Positions 16,897 to 25,453 of a stretch of DNA of 54,407 nucleotides are shown here, in pieces (position 1 is the stretch's first letter; each line of letters opens with the position of its first letter). The notes below the pieces were generated by a model. The model saw only the letters and a program-made list of their open reading frames with translations, had not been told where the DNA came from and searched no databases. A program made the position numbers and the translations under genes. The stretch is from JAEUNJ01 sp052035955 (GTDB taxonomy: Bacteria > Pseudomonadota > Gammaproteobacteria > Burkholderiales > Rhodocyclaceae). The stretch spans positions 1 to 54,407 of the forward strand of contig JBPOHD010000071.1 in assembly GCA_052035955.1 (NCBI GenBank), written 5' to 3'.

Positions 16897-17602
16897 GCGG
16901 GAAGGGCCGGCCGGCGAAAAGCGCCTCCATCAACGTGGTCTCGCGGCCGATGATCACGTCCAGGAACTCTTCGGCGCCGCCCATTTGACGGAAGGCGTCG
17001 AAGCCGCGTTCCAGGAAATCCTGCAACTCGCCGAAACCGGCCAGATGCGCCGGTCCGCGCATGATGCGCAACGCACCCCTGATCAAGGGCTGGCGTGTGA
17101 GCCGGTCCAGGGCATTTCCCAAATGACGGGTGAGGGCGATCTGGCGCGTACGGTCTTCCCGTCTCCCGACCACCCGCCAGGCGGCCCCGTAGCAGGCCTC
17201 GTCGAGGTCGGCGATCCGGTCGCCCAGGGCCGCGACCATCGCGCCGTCGAGATCCTCGGACAGGGCGTCCATCTCGACGGCGTCGGCCAGGGTTTCCAGT
17301 GCGGCAGGCGGCAACATCCGGACCATGATGGGCACGATCCGGGCAATTTCCTGGTCCCGCTTCGACAGTTCCTTCGGGGCGTAGAGGTCGCCGAGGAAGA
17401 AGGCGGCAGCCAGACCGTAACGATCGCTGGCCAACAAGTCCCCATGGGTCCTCGCCAGACGCTCGGATTGCCAGGCTCGAAAATCGTGCCACGCCGCGCG
17501 CGCTTCCGGAGTCGCCTTGGCTTCCAGTCGCAGACGGGCGGCCACCTCCAAGGAGGCCTGGAGTCTGGACGCGATGGCGAGCTTCGTGGTGGTTTCGGAC
17601 AT
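16865..17602 (-). CDS. Conserved hypothetical protein of unknown function
   Basis: A 245-residue, mostly helical soluble protein without signal peptide or membrane segment. The phrase AAFFLGDLYAPKELSKRDQEIARI followed by VPIMVRMLPPAALETLADAV is one I associate with a conserved but uncharacterised proteobacterial family; I cannot name its function. It is rich in Arg, Ala and acidic residues and has no visible metal or nucleotide motif. It is convergent with fdxA (32-base overlap of coding ends) and divergent from the Tat-subunit/GMC pair, with 121 nt between starts. Confidence 0.75.
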   Translation of the reverse strand: MSETTTKLAIASRLQASLEVAARLRLEAKATPEARAAWHDFRAWQSERLARTHGDLLASDRYGLAAAFFLGDLYAPKELSKRDQEIARIVPIMVRMLPPAALETLADAVEMDALSEDLDGAMVAALGDRIADLDEACYGAAWRVVGRREDRTRQIALTRHLGNALDRLTRQPLIRGALRIMRGPAHLAGFGELQDFLERGFDAFRQMGGAEEFLDVIIGRETTLMEALFAGRPFPPIVPAIPSCS

Positions 17603-17649
17603 TCTGCTGTTCCTGCCAGCGCATTATCCCGCTGCCTCTGGACCCCCGT

Positions 17650-17667
17650 TTAGGCCGTACCGCCTAA
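17650..17667. promoter_or_regulatory. Candidate operator in the divergent region before the Tat/GMC pair
   Basis: ttaggc (17650-17655) and gcctaa (17662-17667) form a perfect 6-bp inverted repeat with 6 nt between. It sits between the divergent starts at 17602 and 17724. No clear -35/-10 pair was found. Confidence 0.3.
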
Positions 17668-17723
17668 CATGGCGTCGGGGGGGCGCCTAGACTGGGCGAC
17701 AAAATCGAACGGAGGAGTTTTCC

Positions 17724-18230
17724 ATGGCGACGCGGCGGCAATTCCTTAAGCTGGGGGTTCTCGGAGGGGCCGCCTTGGCGGCGGCAGGCGGTGGATTGTG
17801 GCTGGCCGGCCGGGACGTCAAGCCCTTTGGTGTCGAGGCGCGGTCCGTGATCGCGGCAATTGCGCCAGCTATCCTGGCTGGAGCCCTTCCTGCCGCCGGT
17901 GAAGCGCGACGGGCGGCAGTGGATTTGGTCGTTGAAGGGGTGGGGATCGCCATTGCAGGCCTGTCGCCGCCCCAGCAAAAGGAACTGGCTGATCTTTTCG
18001 GGTTGCTGAGCCTGGCACCGGCGCGCCGCTGGCTGGCGGGCGTGTCGTCCGCCTGGCCGGAATGTGGTCCGGAGGAGGCGGCAGCCTTCCTGGAGCGATG
18101 GCGGTTCTCGTCAATCGGACTTCTTGCCGGCGCTTATGCCGGACTCCATGACTTGGTCCTGGGCGCCTGGTATGCGGGGGAGGTGTCCTGGGAATCCATC
18201 GGTTACCCCGGACCGCCGAGGTTGCCATGA
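17724..18230 (+). CDS. Tat-signal small subunit paired with a GMC oxidoreductase
   Basis: A 168-residue protein beginning MATRRQFLKLGVLGGAALAA, a clear twin-arginine signal (RRQFLK) with a hydrophobic core. The rest is Ala/Leu-rich helical sequence with no cofactor motif. It overlaps the GMC gene by 4 bases (ATGA), so the two are co-translated. Size, signal and partner resemble the small subunit of FAD-dependent gluconate/glucose dehydrogenases, which carries the Tat signal for both. By analogy it may ferry the signal-less GMC protein across the inner membrane; this is inference. A ggagg site (17712-17716) precedes the ATG. Confidence 0.75.
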   Translation: MATRRQFLKLGVLGGAALAAAGGGLWLAGRDVKPFGVEARSVIAAIAPAILAGALPAAGEARRAAVDLVVEGVGIAIAGLSPPQQKELADLFGLLSLAPARRWLAGVSSAWPECGPEEAAAFLERWRFSSIGLLAGAYAGLHDLVLGAWYAGEVSWESIGYPGPPRLP

Positions 18231-19843
18231 GCGCTATCGTCGATGTGTTCCGCGAAGGAATGGCTCTGGGCTGGAAAGTCCAGGATGCGTCGTCCCTGAC
18301 GGAGAACCTGGCCTTGGAGGGCGACGTGGTCATCGTCGGCACGGGCGCCGGCGGCGGAGTGACCGCGGAAATCCTCTCCGCGGCGGGCCTTTCCGTGATT
18401 CTCGTCGAAGAAGGCCCCCTCAGGACCACCCGGGATTTCGAGTTGAAGGAATCCCGGGCCTATCCCGACCTCTATCAGGAGTCGGCGGCGCGCAAGACCA
18501 GCGACAAGGCCATCAATATTCTGCAAGGACGTAGTGTCGGCGGCTCGACGACGGTCAATTGGACCAGCAGTTTCCGGACTCCGCCCGCCACCTTGGCCTT
18601 CTGGCAGAGCCGTTTCGGCCTGAGCCGGCTGACGGTCGAAGCAATGCTGCCGTGGTTCGAACTGATGGAAAGGCGCCTCGGAATACGGCCCTGGACCACC
18701 GATCCGAATGCCAACAACCAGGTACTGGCGCGGGGAGCCGAAAAACTGGGGATATCGTTCGGCAGCATTCGACGCAACGTCCGGGGATGCTGGAACCTCG
18801 GCTACTGCGGGATGGGCTGCATGACAGGCGCCAAGCAGTCGATGCTCGTGACCACGCTCCCGGGCGCATTGGCCAGAGGTGCGCGGCTGTACTCCCGGCT
18901 GCGGGCGGACAAGCTGATGTTCGAGGGCGGGAAGGCGACGAGCCTGGAGTGCGACGCGCTGGATTCGCAGGGAATCCGTCCTACGGGGGTGCGGGTGACT
19001 GTTCGGGCTAGGTACTTCGTCCTCTCCGGCGGGGCGATCGGCACCCCGGCACTCTTGATTCGCTCGCGAACGCCGGATCCCCATGGCCGCCTCGGACGGC
19101 GTACCTTTCTCCACCCGACGGTCGTTTCCGCGGCCATCATGCCCGAGCGGGTCGACGGCTATGCCGGTGCGCCCCAGACGATCTACTCGGACCATTTCCT
19201 CGAGTCGGGTGCCATTGACGGACCGCTCGGATACAAGCTGGAGGCGCCACCGCTGCACCCGGTTCTCTTCTCGACGACAACCCAGGGTTTCGGCACCGAG
19301 CATCAGACGCTGTTGAAGCAGTTCGTGCACGCCCAGGCCTTGATCGCGTTGATGCGTGACGGTTTCAGTGCCTCGAGCGAAGGCGGTGTCGTGAGGTTGC
19401 GCGGTGACGGCAGTCCCACCCTGGATTACCCGCTCAACGATGCGGTGTTCGATGGGGCCCGCCGTGCCTTGGCCACCATGGCGGAGATCCAGTTCGCGGC
19501 GGGCGCGAAGCGGGTGGTTGCGGTGCATGAGGATTGCAAGGGATGGAACAACTGGTCCGAGGCCAGGTCCGGAATCGCTGCGCTCGACATGAAGCCCTAT
19601 CGCCTGCGCGTCGTGTCGGCCCATGTGATGGGGGGTTGCGGCATGGCGGCGCGACCGGAGGACGGGGTGGTCGATGACTCGGGGCGTCATTTCCAGTTCG
19701 AGAACCTGTCGGTGGTCGACGGATCGGTGTTTCCCACCAGCATAGGGGCCAACCCGCAACTTTCGATCTACGGCCTGGCGGCCCGCAACGCAACGGCTCT
19801 CGCCGAGCGGCTCACCGGGCGGCCGGTGATGCCATTGGTCTGA
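18227..19843 (+). CDS. GMC-family FAD-dependent oxidoreductase
   Basis: A 538-residue flavoprotein oxidising an alcohol, sugar or sterol-like substrate. The FAD-binding Rossmann motif VVIVGTGAGGGVTAEI is at about residues 35-50, with LVEEG after it; QGRSVGGSTTVNWTSSFRTP is the GMC signature; the C-terminal part has the catalytic-histidine region (RVVSAHVMGGCGMA) and the closing FAD segment NLSVVDGSVFPTSIGANPQ. A cysteine-containing stretch, GCWNLGYCGMGCMTGAK, is also present. It has no signal of its own and is coupled to the Tat-signal gene. No cytochrome c subunit follows, so the electron acceptor is unknown. Confidence 0.88.
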   Translation: MSAIVDVFREGMALGWKVQDASSLTENLALEGDVVIVGTGAGGGVTAEILSAAGLSVILVEEGPLRTTRDFELKESRAYPDLYQESAARKTSDKAINILQGRSVGGSTTVNWTSSFRTPPATLAFWQSRFGLSRLTVEAMLPWFELMERRLGIRPWTTDPNANNQVLARGAEKLGISFGSIRRNVRGCWNLGYCGMGCMTGAKQSMLVTTLPGALARGARLYSRLRADKLMFEGGKATSLECDALDSQGIRPTGVRVTVRARYFVLSGGAIGTPALLIRSRTPDPHGRLGRRTFLHPTVVSAAIMPERVDGYAGAPQTIYSDHFLESGAIDGPLGYKLEAPPLHPVLFSTTTQGFGTEHQTLLKQFVHAQALIALMRDGFSASSEGGVVRLRGDGSPTLDYPLNDAVFDGARRALATMAEIQFAAGAKRVVAVHEDCKGWNNWSEARSGIAALDMKPYRLRVVSAHVMGGCGMAARPEDGVVDDSGRHFQFENLSVVDGSVFPTSIGANPQLSIYGLAARNATALAERLTGRPVMPLV

Positions 19844-20016
19844 TGGCGCCGGGTCAGCGCAGATGGGGCGTTCGGCATTGGGTCGCGCGGACGCAACGAA
19901 GCCGCCGGTGCCTGTGCCGCGGATGCCGGCCCTTTAGGATGCGGGCTCTAATTTCAGCCGATATATTAGTCACGTGGATGTAGGCATGGTGCCTGCGACA
20001 ATGAATGGAGGACGTT

Positions 20017-20445
20017 ATGGTCAAGAAGCTCAAGACCCTGGCCGGCGGCATGACAGAGAACCAACTCGTCGCCACCGTGCGTGAATCCGCCCAGCAGATT
20101 TGGCTGGCGGGTTTGGGTGCGTTTGCCAAGGCCCAGGAAGAAGGCAACAAGATGTTCGAATCGCTGGTCAAGGAAGGCGAGATGATTCAGGCCAGGACCA
20201 AGAAGGTCGCTGCCGAAAAAATGGCCGAAGTGGCTGGTCGTGCGACCGGGACGTGGGATAAGCTCGAGCAGGTTTTCGAGGAGCGGGTGGCGCGGGCAAT
20301 GGCCAGCCTCGGGGTGCCGACGAAGAAGGACATCGATGCCCTCGCCAAGCGCGTCGCCGAATTGACCGCACAGGTCGAGAAGCTGTCGGGCGGTGCGGCC
20401 GCGGAGAAGCCGGCGCCGCGTCGAGCCCCCAAGAAACCCGCCTGA
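20017..20445 (+). CDS. Phasin-family PHA granule protein with basic C-terminal tail
   Basis: A 142-residue polyhydroxyalkanoate granule-associated protein of the PhaF/PhaI type. A helical amphipathic domain (RESAQQIWLAGLGAFAKAQEEG, about residues 24-45, divided here only by eye) is followed by a coiled region with heptads (KKDIDALAKRVAELTAQVEK) and a tail rich in Lys, Arg, Pro and Ala (AAEKPAPRRAPKKPA). Such tails in PhaF bind DNA and spread granules between daughter cells. ATG 20017 has ggagg (20006-20010) at 6 nt; the upstream ATG 20005 overlaps that site. A terminator follows. Confidence 0.85.
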   Translation: MVKKLKTLAGGMTENQLVATVRESAQQIWLAGLGAFAKAQEEGNKMFESLVKEGEMIQARTKKVAAEKMAEVAGRATGTWDKLEQVFEERVARAMASLGVPTKKDIDALAKRVAELTAQVEKLSGGAAAEKPAPRRAPKKPA

Positions 20446-20466
20446 GGGTTGCCGGCGAGGAAGCAG

Positions 20467-20493
20467 AAGGGGCGGTGAAGGCCGCCCCTTTTT
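20467..20493 (+). terminator. Rho-independent terminator after the phasin gene
   Basis: A 9-bp stem aaggggcgg / ccgcccctt (20467-20475 with 20482-20490) with a 6-nt loop and a T tail. It means the patatin gene 19 nt later needs read-through or its own start site. Confidence 0.92.
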
Positions 20494-20511
20494 CATCGAC
20501 GGGAGGATCAG

Positions 20512-21780
20512 GTGACGACCGGAAAAGGTACTGCGGGGACGAGGCTGGGTCTTGCGCTGGCAGGTGGGGGGCCGATCGGGGCAATCTACGAGATCGGTGC
20601 CCTGGTGGCGCTCGAGGAGGCGTTGATCGGGGTCGAGTTCACTGAATTCGATGCCTACGTGGGGGTCAGCGCGGGCGCCTTCCTGGCCGCCGGACTCGCC
20701 AACGGCTTGACGCCCCGTGCCATGTATCGCAGCTTCATCGAGAGCGACGCGGCCGACGATCCCTTCGAGCCGGACGTTCTGCTGCGCCCCGCATTCCCCG
20801 AATTCAAGGAGCGGATTCGCTCGTTGCCTCGACTGATCCGCGATGCTCTGGGCAGCTACCTCGAGGATCCCTTCGGCCGAAGTCTGGTGGAATCATTCCA
20901 ACGTCTGTCGCGGGCGATCCCGACCGGGCTGTTCGACAACGCCGGTATCGGGAGTTATCTGGAATCGATGTTTTCATCGCCAGGCCGCAGCAATGATTTC
21001 CGGGCCTTGAAGCACAAGCTGTTTCTGGTGGCCACCGACCTTGATTCCGGACTGGCGGTGCCTTTCGGAACGGCCGGGCGCGATGACGTACCCATCTCGC
21101 TGGCGGTGCAGGCCAGCGCGGCACTGCCGGGTCTCTTCCCGCCGGTGAAGATCGGTAATCGCCACTACGTCGACGGCGCCCTCAAGAAGACTCTGCACGC
21201 TTCCGTGGCCCTGCGCGAAGGGGTGGACCTGCTCATCTGCCTCAATCCCCTGGTCCCTTTCGATGCCGAATTGGCCGCCCGTCGTACGCATTCGCGGCAC
21301 CAGCATCTGGTCGAAGGCGGGCTGCCGGTGGTCCTGTCGCAGACCTTCCGAGCCATCATTCACTCCCGGATGCGGGTCGGGATGGAGCGCTATCGCAAGG
21401 AGTTTCCAGGGGCCGACGTGGTGCTCTTCGAACCTGAGCGGGATGATCGCGACATGTTCTTCACCAATGTGTTCAGCTACTCCAGCCGGCGCCGGCTTTC
21501 AGAGCATGCCTATCGGAAGACCCGCGCCGAACTGCTGTCGCGCTACGACGATCTCTCCCCCATATTGGCCCGCCACGGCCTCGCCATAGACCGGGAGATC
21601 TTGCAGGATTCCGGGCGCCGCCTGGGCCGCCGGCAGATCGTGAACCGCAGTCGGGCGAAATCCCTGGGTCGTGCGGCCCTCGACCTCGACCAGACCCTCG
21701 AGAGGCTGGAGACTTGGTTGCGCCATGCCCGTGCTGGGGGCCAACCGGCCGACCGTGCCGCGGTCGCGCCGGGGAGCTGA
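20512..21780 (+). CDS. Patatin-like phospholipase/esterase
   Basis: A 422-residue hydrolase with the patatin fold: the oxyanion-hole glycines in LALAGGGPIGAIYEIGAL, the nucleophile motif GVSAG at 51-55 (Ser53), and the Asp of the Ser-Asp dyad in YVDGALKKT near residue 221. It should cleave acyl esters of phospholipids or related lipids. There is no signal peptide, so it acts in the cytoplasm or on membranes or granules. GTG start with gggag (20500-20504) before it. It lies just behind the phasin gene and before a TetR regulator, in a storage-lipid neighbourhood, so an action on granule lipids is possible but not shown. Confidence 0.85.
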   Translation: MTTGKGTAGTRLGLALAGGGPIGAIYEIGALVALEEALIGVEFTEFDAYVGVSAGAFLAAGLANGLTPRAMYRSFIESDAADDPFEPDVLLRPAFPEFKERIRSLPRLIRDALGSYLEDPFGRSLVESFQRLSRAIPTGLFDNAGIGSYLESMFSSPGRSNDFRALKHKLFLVATDLDSGLAVPFGTAGRDDVPISLAVQASAALPGLFPPVKIGNRHYVDGALKKTLHASVALREGVDLLICLNPLVPFDAELAARRTHSRHQHLVEGGLPVVLSQTFRAIIHSRMRVGMERYRKEFPGADVVLFEPERDDRDMFFTNVFSYSSRRRLSEHAYRKTRAELLSRYDDLSPILARHGLAIDREILQDSGRRLGRRQIVNRSRAKSLGRAALDLDQTLERLETWLRHARAGGQPADRAAVAPGS

Positions 21781-21831
21781 GTCGGCCGTCTGCCATGCTA
21801 TCCTGCTGGCCCGATCCCGGTCGCCAGCCCG

Positions 21832-22476
21832 ATGGAACGCAAACCCAAACGCCGAACGCGCGAGCGCATCCTCGCCACTGCCTTGGAACTCTTCAATCGC
21901 TATGGGGAGCCGAGTGTTCCGGCGGCGGCAGTGGCCGACGAGATGGGCATAAGTCCGGGCAACCTCTACTACCATTTCCGCTCGAAGGACGAGATCGTGG
22001 AGGCGCTCTTTGCGTCCTTCCGGGCGGAGATCGAGGATACCCTGGCAGCCCCAGAGCGGCGTCCTCCCCATGTCGAGGATGTGTGGCTGTTCCTCCATCT
22101 GGTCTTCGAAGCCATCTGGCGCTACCGTTTCCTGTACCGGGACATCAACGACCTGCTGTCGCGCAACCGGACGCTCGAGGTGCACTTCAAGCGGATCATC
22201 GAACACAAGATCAGGACCGGTGCCGCGATCATGCAAGGCCTGGTTCTGGCAGGCGAAATGCGGGCCAGTCGCGCGGAGATCGAGACCCTGGCGGTGAATA
22301 TGACCGCAATCGCCACCTATTGGTTGTCCTTCGAATTCGTCCGGAATCCGCGCGCCCAGCTGGACGGTACGGCCCTTGCCCGGGGAGCCTTCCACGTCAT
22401 GTCGCTGGCGGCTCCTTACCTGGCGCCGAAATCGCGGGCCCTTTTCGACAAACTGGCCTCGGAATACGTCAGCTGA
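21832..22476 (+). CDS. TetR-family transcriptional regulator
   Basis: A 214-residue repressor-type protein. The N-terminal helix-turn-helix is clear (RTRERILATALELFNRYGE ... VADEMGISPGNLYYHFRSKDEI) at about residues 8-58, followed by a helical ligand-binding domain containing YRFLYRDINDLLSRN. This group often controls fatty-acid or acyl-CoA genes, which suits the surroundings; its targets cannot be read here. It begins 51 nt after the patatin gene and is followed 27 nt later by the TPR-like gene. Confidence 0.88.
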   Translation: MERKPKRRTRERILATALELFNRYGEPSVPAAAVADEMGISPGNLYYHFRSKDEIVEALFASFRAEIEDTLAAPERRPPHVEDVWLFLHLVFEAIWRYRFLYRDINDLLSRNRTLEVHFKRIIEHKIRTGAAIMQGLVLAGEMRASRAEIETLAVNMTAIATYWLSFEFVRNPRAQLDGTALARGAFHVMSLAAPYLAPKSRALFDKLASEYVS

Positions 22477-22503
22477 ACCCGATCACGACCGGAGCAGATC
22501 ATC

Positions 22504-23352
22504 GTGAAAACCACCTGGAAGAAGTTTCCCCATGCCGACCCGGCCTACGATTATGTGGCTGCCGCCCTGAGGAAGAATTGGCCCCGCCTGCACCGGGGGG
22601 ATTGCGAGCCGTACCCCGATGAGGCGACGCTGAAGGGTCTCGCCGCCGGCGGGTCCAGGCTCGTCCCGCCGATGGGGATGAAGGAGGCCGCGACGCTTTT
22701 GCAGGAAGCGTGGCGCGCCTACCACCGCGGCGAGTTCGGCAAGGCCGTGGAACTCGGGCTTTCCGTCGGGCCCCTCGGCTATAACGTCGCCAACAAGGCG
22801 GCCAACATTTACGCCACCTATCTCGAGCAGGATTCGAAGCGCAAGGAGGCCTTGTTCCAGGAAGCGTTCAAGCGCGGGGAGGTGCTGATCGGACTGATGC
22901 CTGCTTCGGTGAACGCGTGGTACTTCTATGCGCAGGCGCTCGGTCGATACAGTCAGTGCATATCGGTGGCCAAGGCCCTGGCCCAGGGGATTGGCGGCAA
23001 GGTCAAGCAGGCGCTCGAGAGGGCCATCGCCGTGGATCCGGCGCACTGCGACGCCCACATCGCGCTTGGTGCCTTCCATGCCGAGGTGATCGACAAGGTC
23101 GGCGCCATGGTGGGGGGGCTCACCTTCGGTGCAAGCAAGGATGAGGCGGTCGGGAATTTCGAGAAGGCCTTGTCCCTCAATCCCGACTCGGCGATTGCCC
23201 GCATCGAGTACGCCAATGGCCTGGTCATGATGTACGGGAAGTCAAGGATGGACAAAGCCAGCATGCTCTATGAGGAGGCTGCCGCCTGCGAGCCGGCGGA
23301 CGCCATGGAGCGGCTGGACGTCGAACTGGCCCGATCCGAACTCGAGGCCTGA
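22504..23352 (+). CDS. Tetratricopeptide-like protein of unknown function
   Basis: A 282-residue soluble protein built of helical repeats: segments such as AWRAYHRGEFGKAVELGLSV, LERAIAVDPAHCDAHIALGA and NFEKALSLNPDSAIARIEYA have the spacing and residues of TPR units, so it probably mediates protein-protein contacts. A small glycine-rich loop, MVGGLTFGASKDEA, interrupts the third. The N-terminus (KTTWKKFPHADPAYDYVAAAL) is distinctive and I cannot place it. GTG start. It follows the TetR gene by 27 nt and is convergent with the WS/DGAT gene. Confidence 0.65.
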   Translation: MKTTWKKFPHADPAYDYVAAALRKNWPRLHRGDCEPYPDEATLKGLAAGGSRLVPPMGMKEAATLLQEAWRAYHRGEFGKAVELGLSVGPLGYNVANKAANIYATYLEQDSKRKEALFQEAFKRGEVLIGLMPASVNAWYFYAQALGRYSQCISVAKALAQGIGGKVKQALERAIAVDPAHCDAHIALGAFHAEVIDKVGAMVGGLTFGASKDEAVGNFEKALSLNPDSAIARIEYANGLVMMYGKSRMDKASMLYEEAAACEPADAMERLDVELARSELEA

Positions 23353-23381
23353 ACGGCGCTCGAGGGGCCGGAAGGGTCAGG

Positions 23382-25046
23382 TCAAGCCAGGGCGCGGAAA
23401 CGCTTCGGAATCCGGGCCGTCACGGCCGGCTGCGTCTTGGGTGCTTCCCGGCGTGGAGCGACCTTGCCGGGCGGCTTCCGGCTCTTCGGCGTCGAGCGGC
23501 CGCCGGGCTTGGCAGCCACCGGTTGTGCCGCCCCCGTTCGGCGTTCCCGGTTGGCCGCGGTGGGAGTGGGTGCCGCGGGCCGGGTGGATTCCTCCACGAC
23601 GGCGAGTCTGCGCTCGAACTCGGCTGCCGAGACCGGATGGTCCCAGGGCTCCATGAGGACGATGTAGAGCAGTTTCTCGAACTCCGGTCGGAAACGTTCG
23701 ATCACCCGTTCCGGGTCTGGCACCAGTCCGGCATCGGTGATCAGTCCGAATTGCACCTGACCGTCATAAGACAGGATCGAGACTCCCATGCCGATATCCC
23801 CTGACTGGGGGACCCAGAACATGGTTTGTTTCAGTTTCGCACCAGCGAAATACCTAGCCTGCTGGGGCCCCGGCACGTTGGTCATCACGGCCGTGGTCTT
23901 GTTGGCCAACATGTCCAGGAGCTTGTCCTGCACCACCTTGGGCGCAATGCCTGAGAACATCAACAGACCATAGGAAACCGGCGGCTCGAAGGACCCTTTC
24001 AGGGCTTCCATGCGACGCTTCACCTCGTAGAGGCGGGCTAGGGGATTCGCGTAGCCCACCGGCAACTCGAGCGCGACGAGTCCGAATCGGTTGCCCATGG
24101 TCAGCTTGTCGGTTTTCTTTCGCAGATTGACCGGGATCATTGCCCGCAGCTCGACGCCGGTCGGGTCGTCACCCTTCTCCACGAGATAGGCGCGCAGGGC
24201 TCCCGAAACGGCCGCCAGCAGCACGTCGTTGACGGAACAGCCAAGGACACGGCCGACGGCCTTGACTTCCGGCAGGCCCAAGGGATCGGTCCAAGCGACC
24301 CGCTTGTCGATACCGGGTTTGCCCTTGTATCGGGTCCGGCTGTCGTCGGGAAGCAAGGCCAGGTGCAGGAGTTCGGCCGCCACACCGCCGGCGATGCGCG
24401 CATAGTCCCTGGCCTGCGACGGGTTATCAACCAGGGACTGATAGCCGTGCCAAATCTTGGAAGAAAGGCGCATGGATTCCTCCATGGCTTCGCTCAGGGG
24501 ATGGAAGATCGATTCGAGGAATCCACCGTGTTCCTCGTCCTCCGGCGCTCGCCGTACCTCGATCTCCGGCACCGGGACGGAATTGCCCTCGGCGTCCTCG
24601 GTCATCGAAAGGAGGACCTTGATCAGTGCGATGCCGTCGGCGAGGGAGTGGTGATAACGTCCCAGCAGAACCGTATCACCCTCGACATCCTCGATGACAT
24701 GGTATTGCCAAAGCGGTCTGTCCATGTCCAGTGGTTGGGAGGCCATGTCCGAAACGTAGCGCTGCAGGGCGATCTTGTCGGCCGGCTTCGGCAGGCGGGC
24801 TCGCTTGACATGGTGCCGGATATCGAATTTCTCGTCGTCCTGCCAAACGCGGCCGGTCAGGTCGCCGATGACCCGTTGGTGGAATCGGCGAAATGGTCGC
24901 AGCCTCTCGTCCAGGATTTGGGCGACGGTCTCCGGTGCGACCCGTCCCTCGAGGACCAGGACCCCGACGATCATCATCCGGTTGGTGTCCCGTTCCATGC
25001 GCAGCCATGCGTTATCGACTGGCGCCAAGCGTTCGCGATGAGTCAT
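23382..25046 (-). CDS. Wax ester synthase/diacylglycerol acyltransferase (WS/DGAT) with basic tail
   Basis: This bifunctional acyltransferase joins acyl-CoA to long-chain alcohols or diacylglycerol, making wax esters or triacylglycerol. The active-site motif HHSLADG is at residues 132-138; other family segments are PLDMDRPLWQYHVIED, VNDVLLAAVSGALR, ELRAMIPVNLRK and NVPGPQQARYFAG. ATG 25046 (MTHRERLAPVDNAWL) gives the family start; the frame is open 41 codons upstream into the divergent gene's region. The last 65-70 residues form an Ala/Pro/Arg/Lys-rich extension (for example KPGGRSTPKSRKPPGKVAPR) not needed for catalysis and similar in composition to the phasin tail. It is divergent from an acyl-CoA-binding protein gene. 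Confidence 0.92.
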   Translation of the reverse strand: MTHRERLAPVDNAWLRMERDTNRMMIVGVLVLEGRVAPETVAQILDERLRPFRRFHQRVIGDLTGRVWQDDEKFDIRHHVKRARLPKPADKIALQRYVSDMASQPLDMDRPLWQYHVIEDVEGDTVLLGRYHHSLADGIALIKVLLSMTEDAEGNSVPVPEIEVRRAPEDEEHGGFLESIFHPLSEAMEESMRLSSKIWHGYQSLVDNPSQARDYARIAGGVAAELLHLALLPDDSRTRYKGKPGIDKRVAWTDPLGLPEVKAVGRVLGCSVNDVLLAAVSGALRAYLVEKGDDPTGVELRAMIPVNLRKKTDKLTMGNRFGLVALELPVGYANPLARLYEVKRRMEALKGSFEPPVSYGLLMFSGIAPKVVQDKLLDMLANKTTAVMTNVPGPQQARYFAGAKLKQTMFWVPQSGDIGMGVSILSYDGQVQFGLITDAGLVPDPERVIERFRPEFEKLLYIVLMEPWDHPVSAAEFERRLAVVEESTRPAAPTPTAANRERRTGAAQPVAAKPGGRSTPKSRKPPGKVAPRREAPKTQPAVTARIPKRFRALA

Positions 25047-25113
25047 GCTGGGAATCCTCGAGCGGCGGGAAAGGCATATGATAGACGCTGCCGAGTCAAA
25101 GGAGGAGAGTACC

Positions 25114-25374
25114 GTGAGCGACCTGAAAGCAAAGTTCGAGGCGGCCGTGGCGGCGTCGAAAACCCTCAAGGAAAAACCCGATAACCAGACCCTGCTGCAA
25201 CTCTATGCCCTGTACAAGCAGGCGACCGAGGGCGACGTCACCGGCAAGCGGCCGGGAATGATGGACATGGTGGGCCGGGCGAAATACGACGCATGGGCGA
25301 AACTCGAGGGAACGGCCGCCGAGACCGCGATGAAGAGCTACACGGACCTGGTGAAAAAGCTCAAAGCCGGTTAG
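25114..25374 (+). CDS. Acyl-CoA-binding protein
   Basis: An 86-residue soluble carrier of long-chain acyl-CoA esters. Family signatures are LLQLYALYKQATEGDV and RPGMMDMVGRAKYDAWAKL, with the conserved ligand-contact residues Tyr31, Lys35 and Lys58 at the usual places and Tyr76 near the end. GTG 25114 has ggaggag (25101-25107) 6 nt before it; the ATG at 25078 would add an atypical leader. It diverges from the WS/DGAT gene with 67 nt between starts, which suggests shared control: it may shield and deliver acyl-CoA to that enzyme. Bacterial ACBPs are patchy in distribution. Confidence 0.93.
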   Translation: MSDLKAKFEAAVAASKTLKEKPDNQTLLQLYALYKQATEGDVTGKRPGMMDMVGRAKYDAWAKLEGTAAETAMKSYTDLVKKLKAG

Positions 25375-25453
25375 GACCGGAATCCGTCCGTTCCGGTACC
25401 GCGGGGATTGCGTCCCGGCGCGGGATCGGCCATTCGTACGCCGATTCGCGCCG

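Noticed and set aside
18203..19759. Minus-strand frame of about 518 codons opposite the GMC gene
   Set aside because: No domain, skewed composition, and covered by a recognisable flavoprotein.
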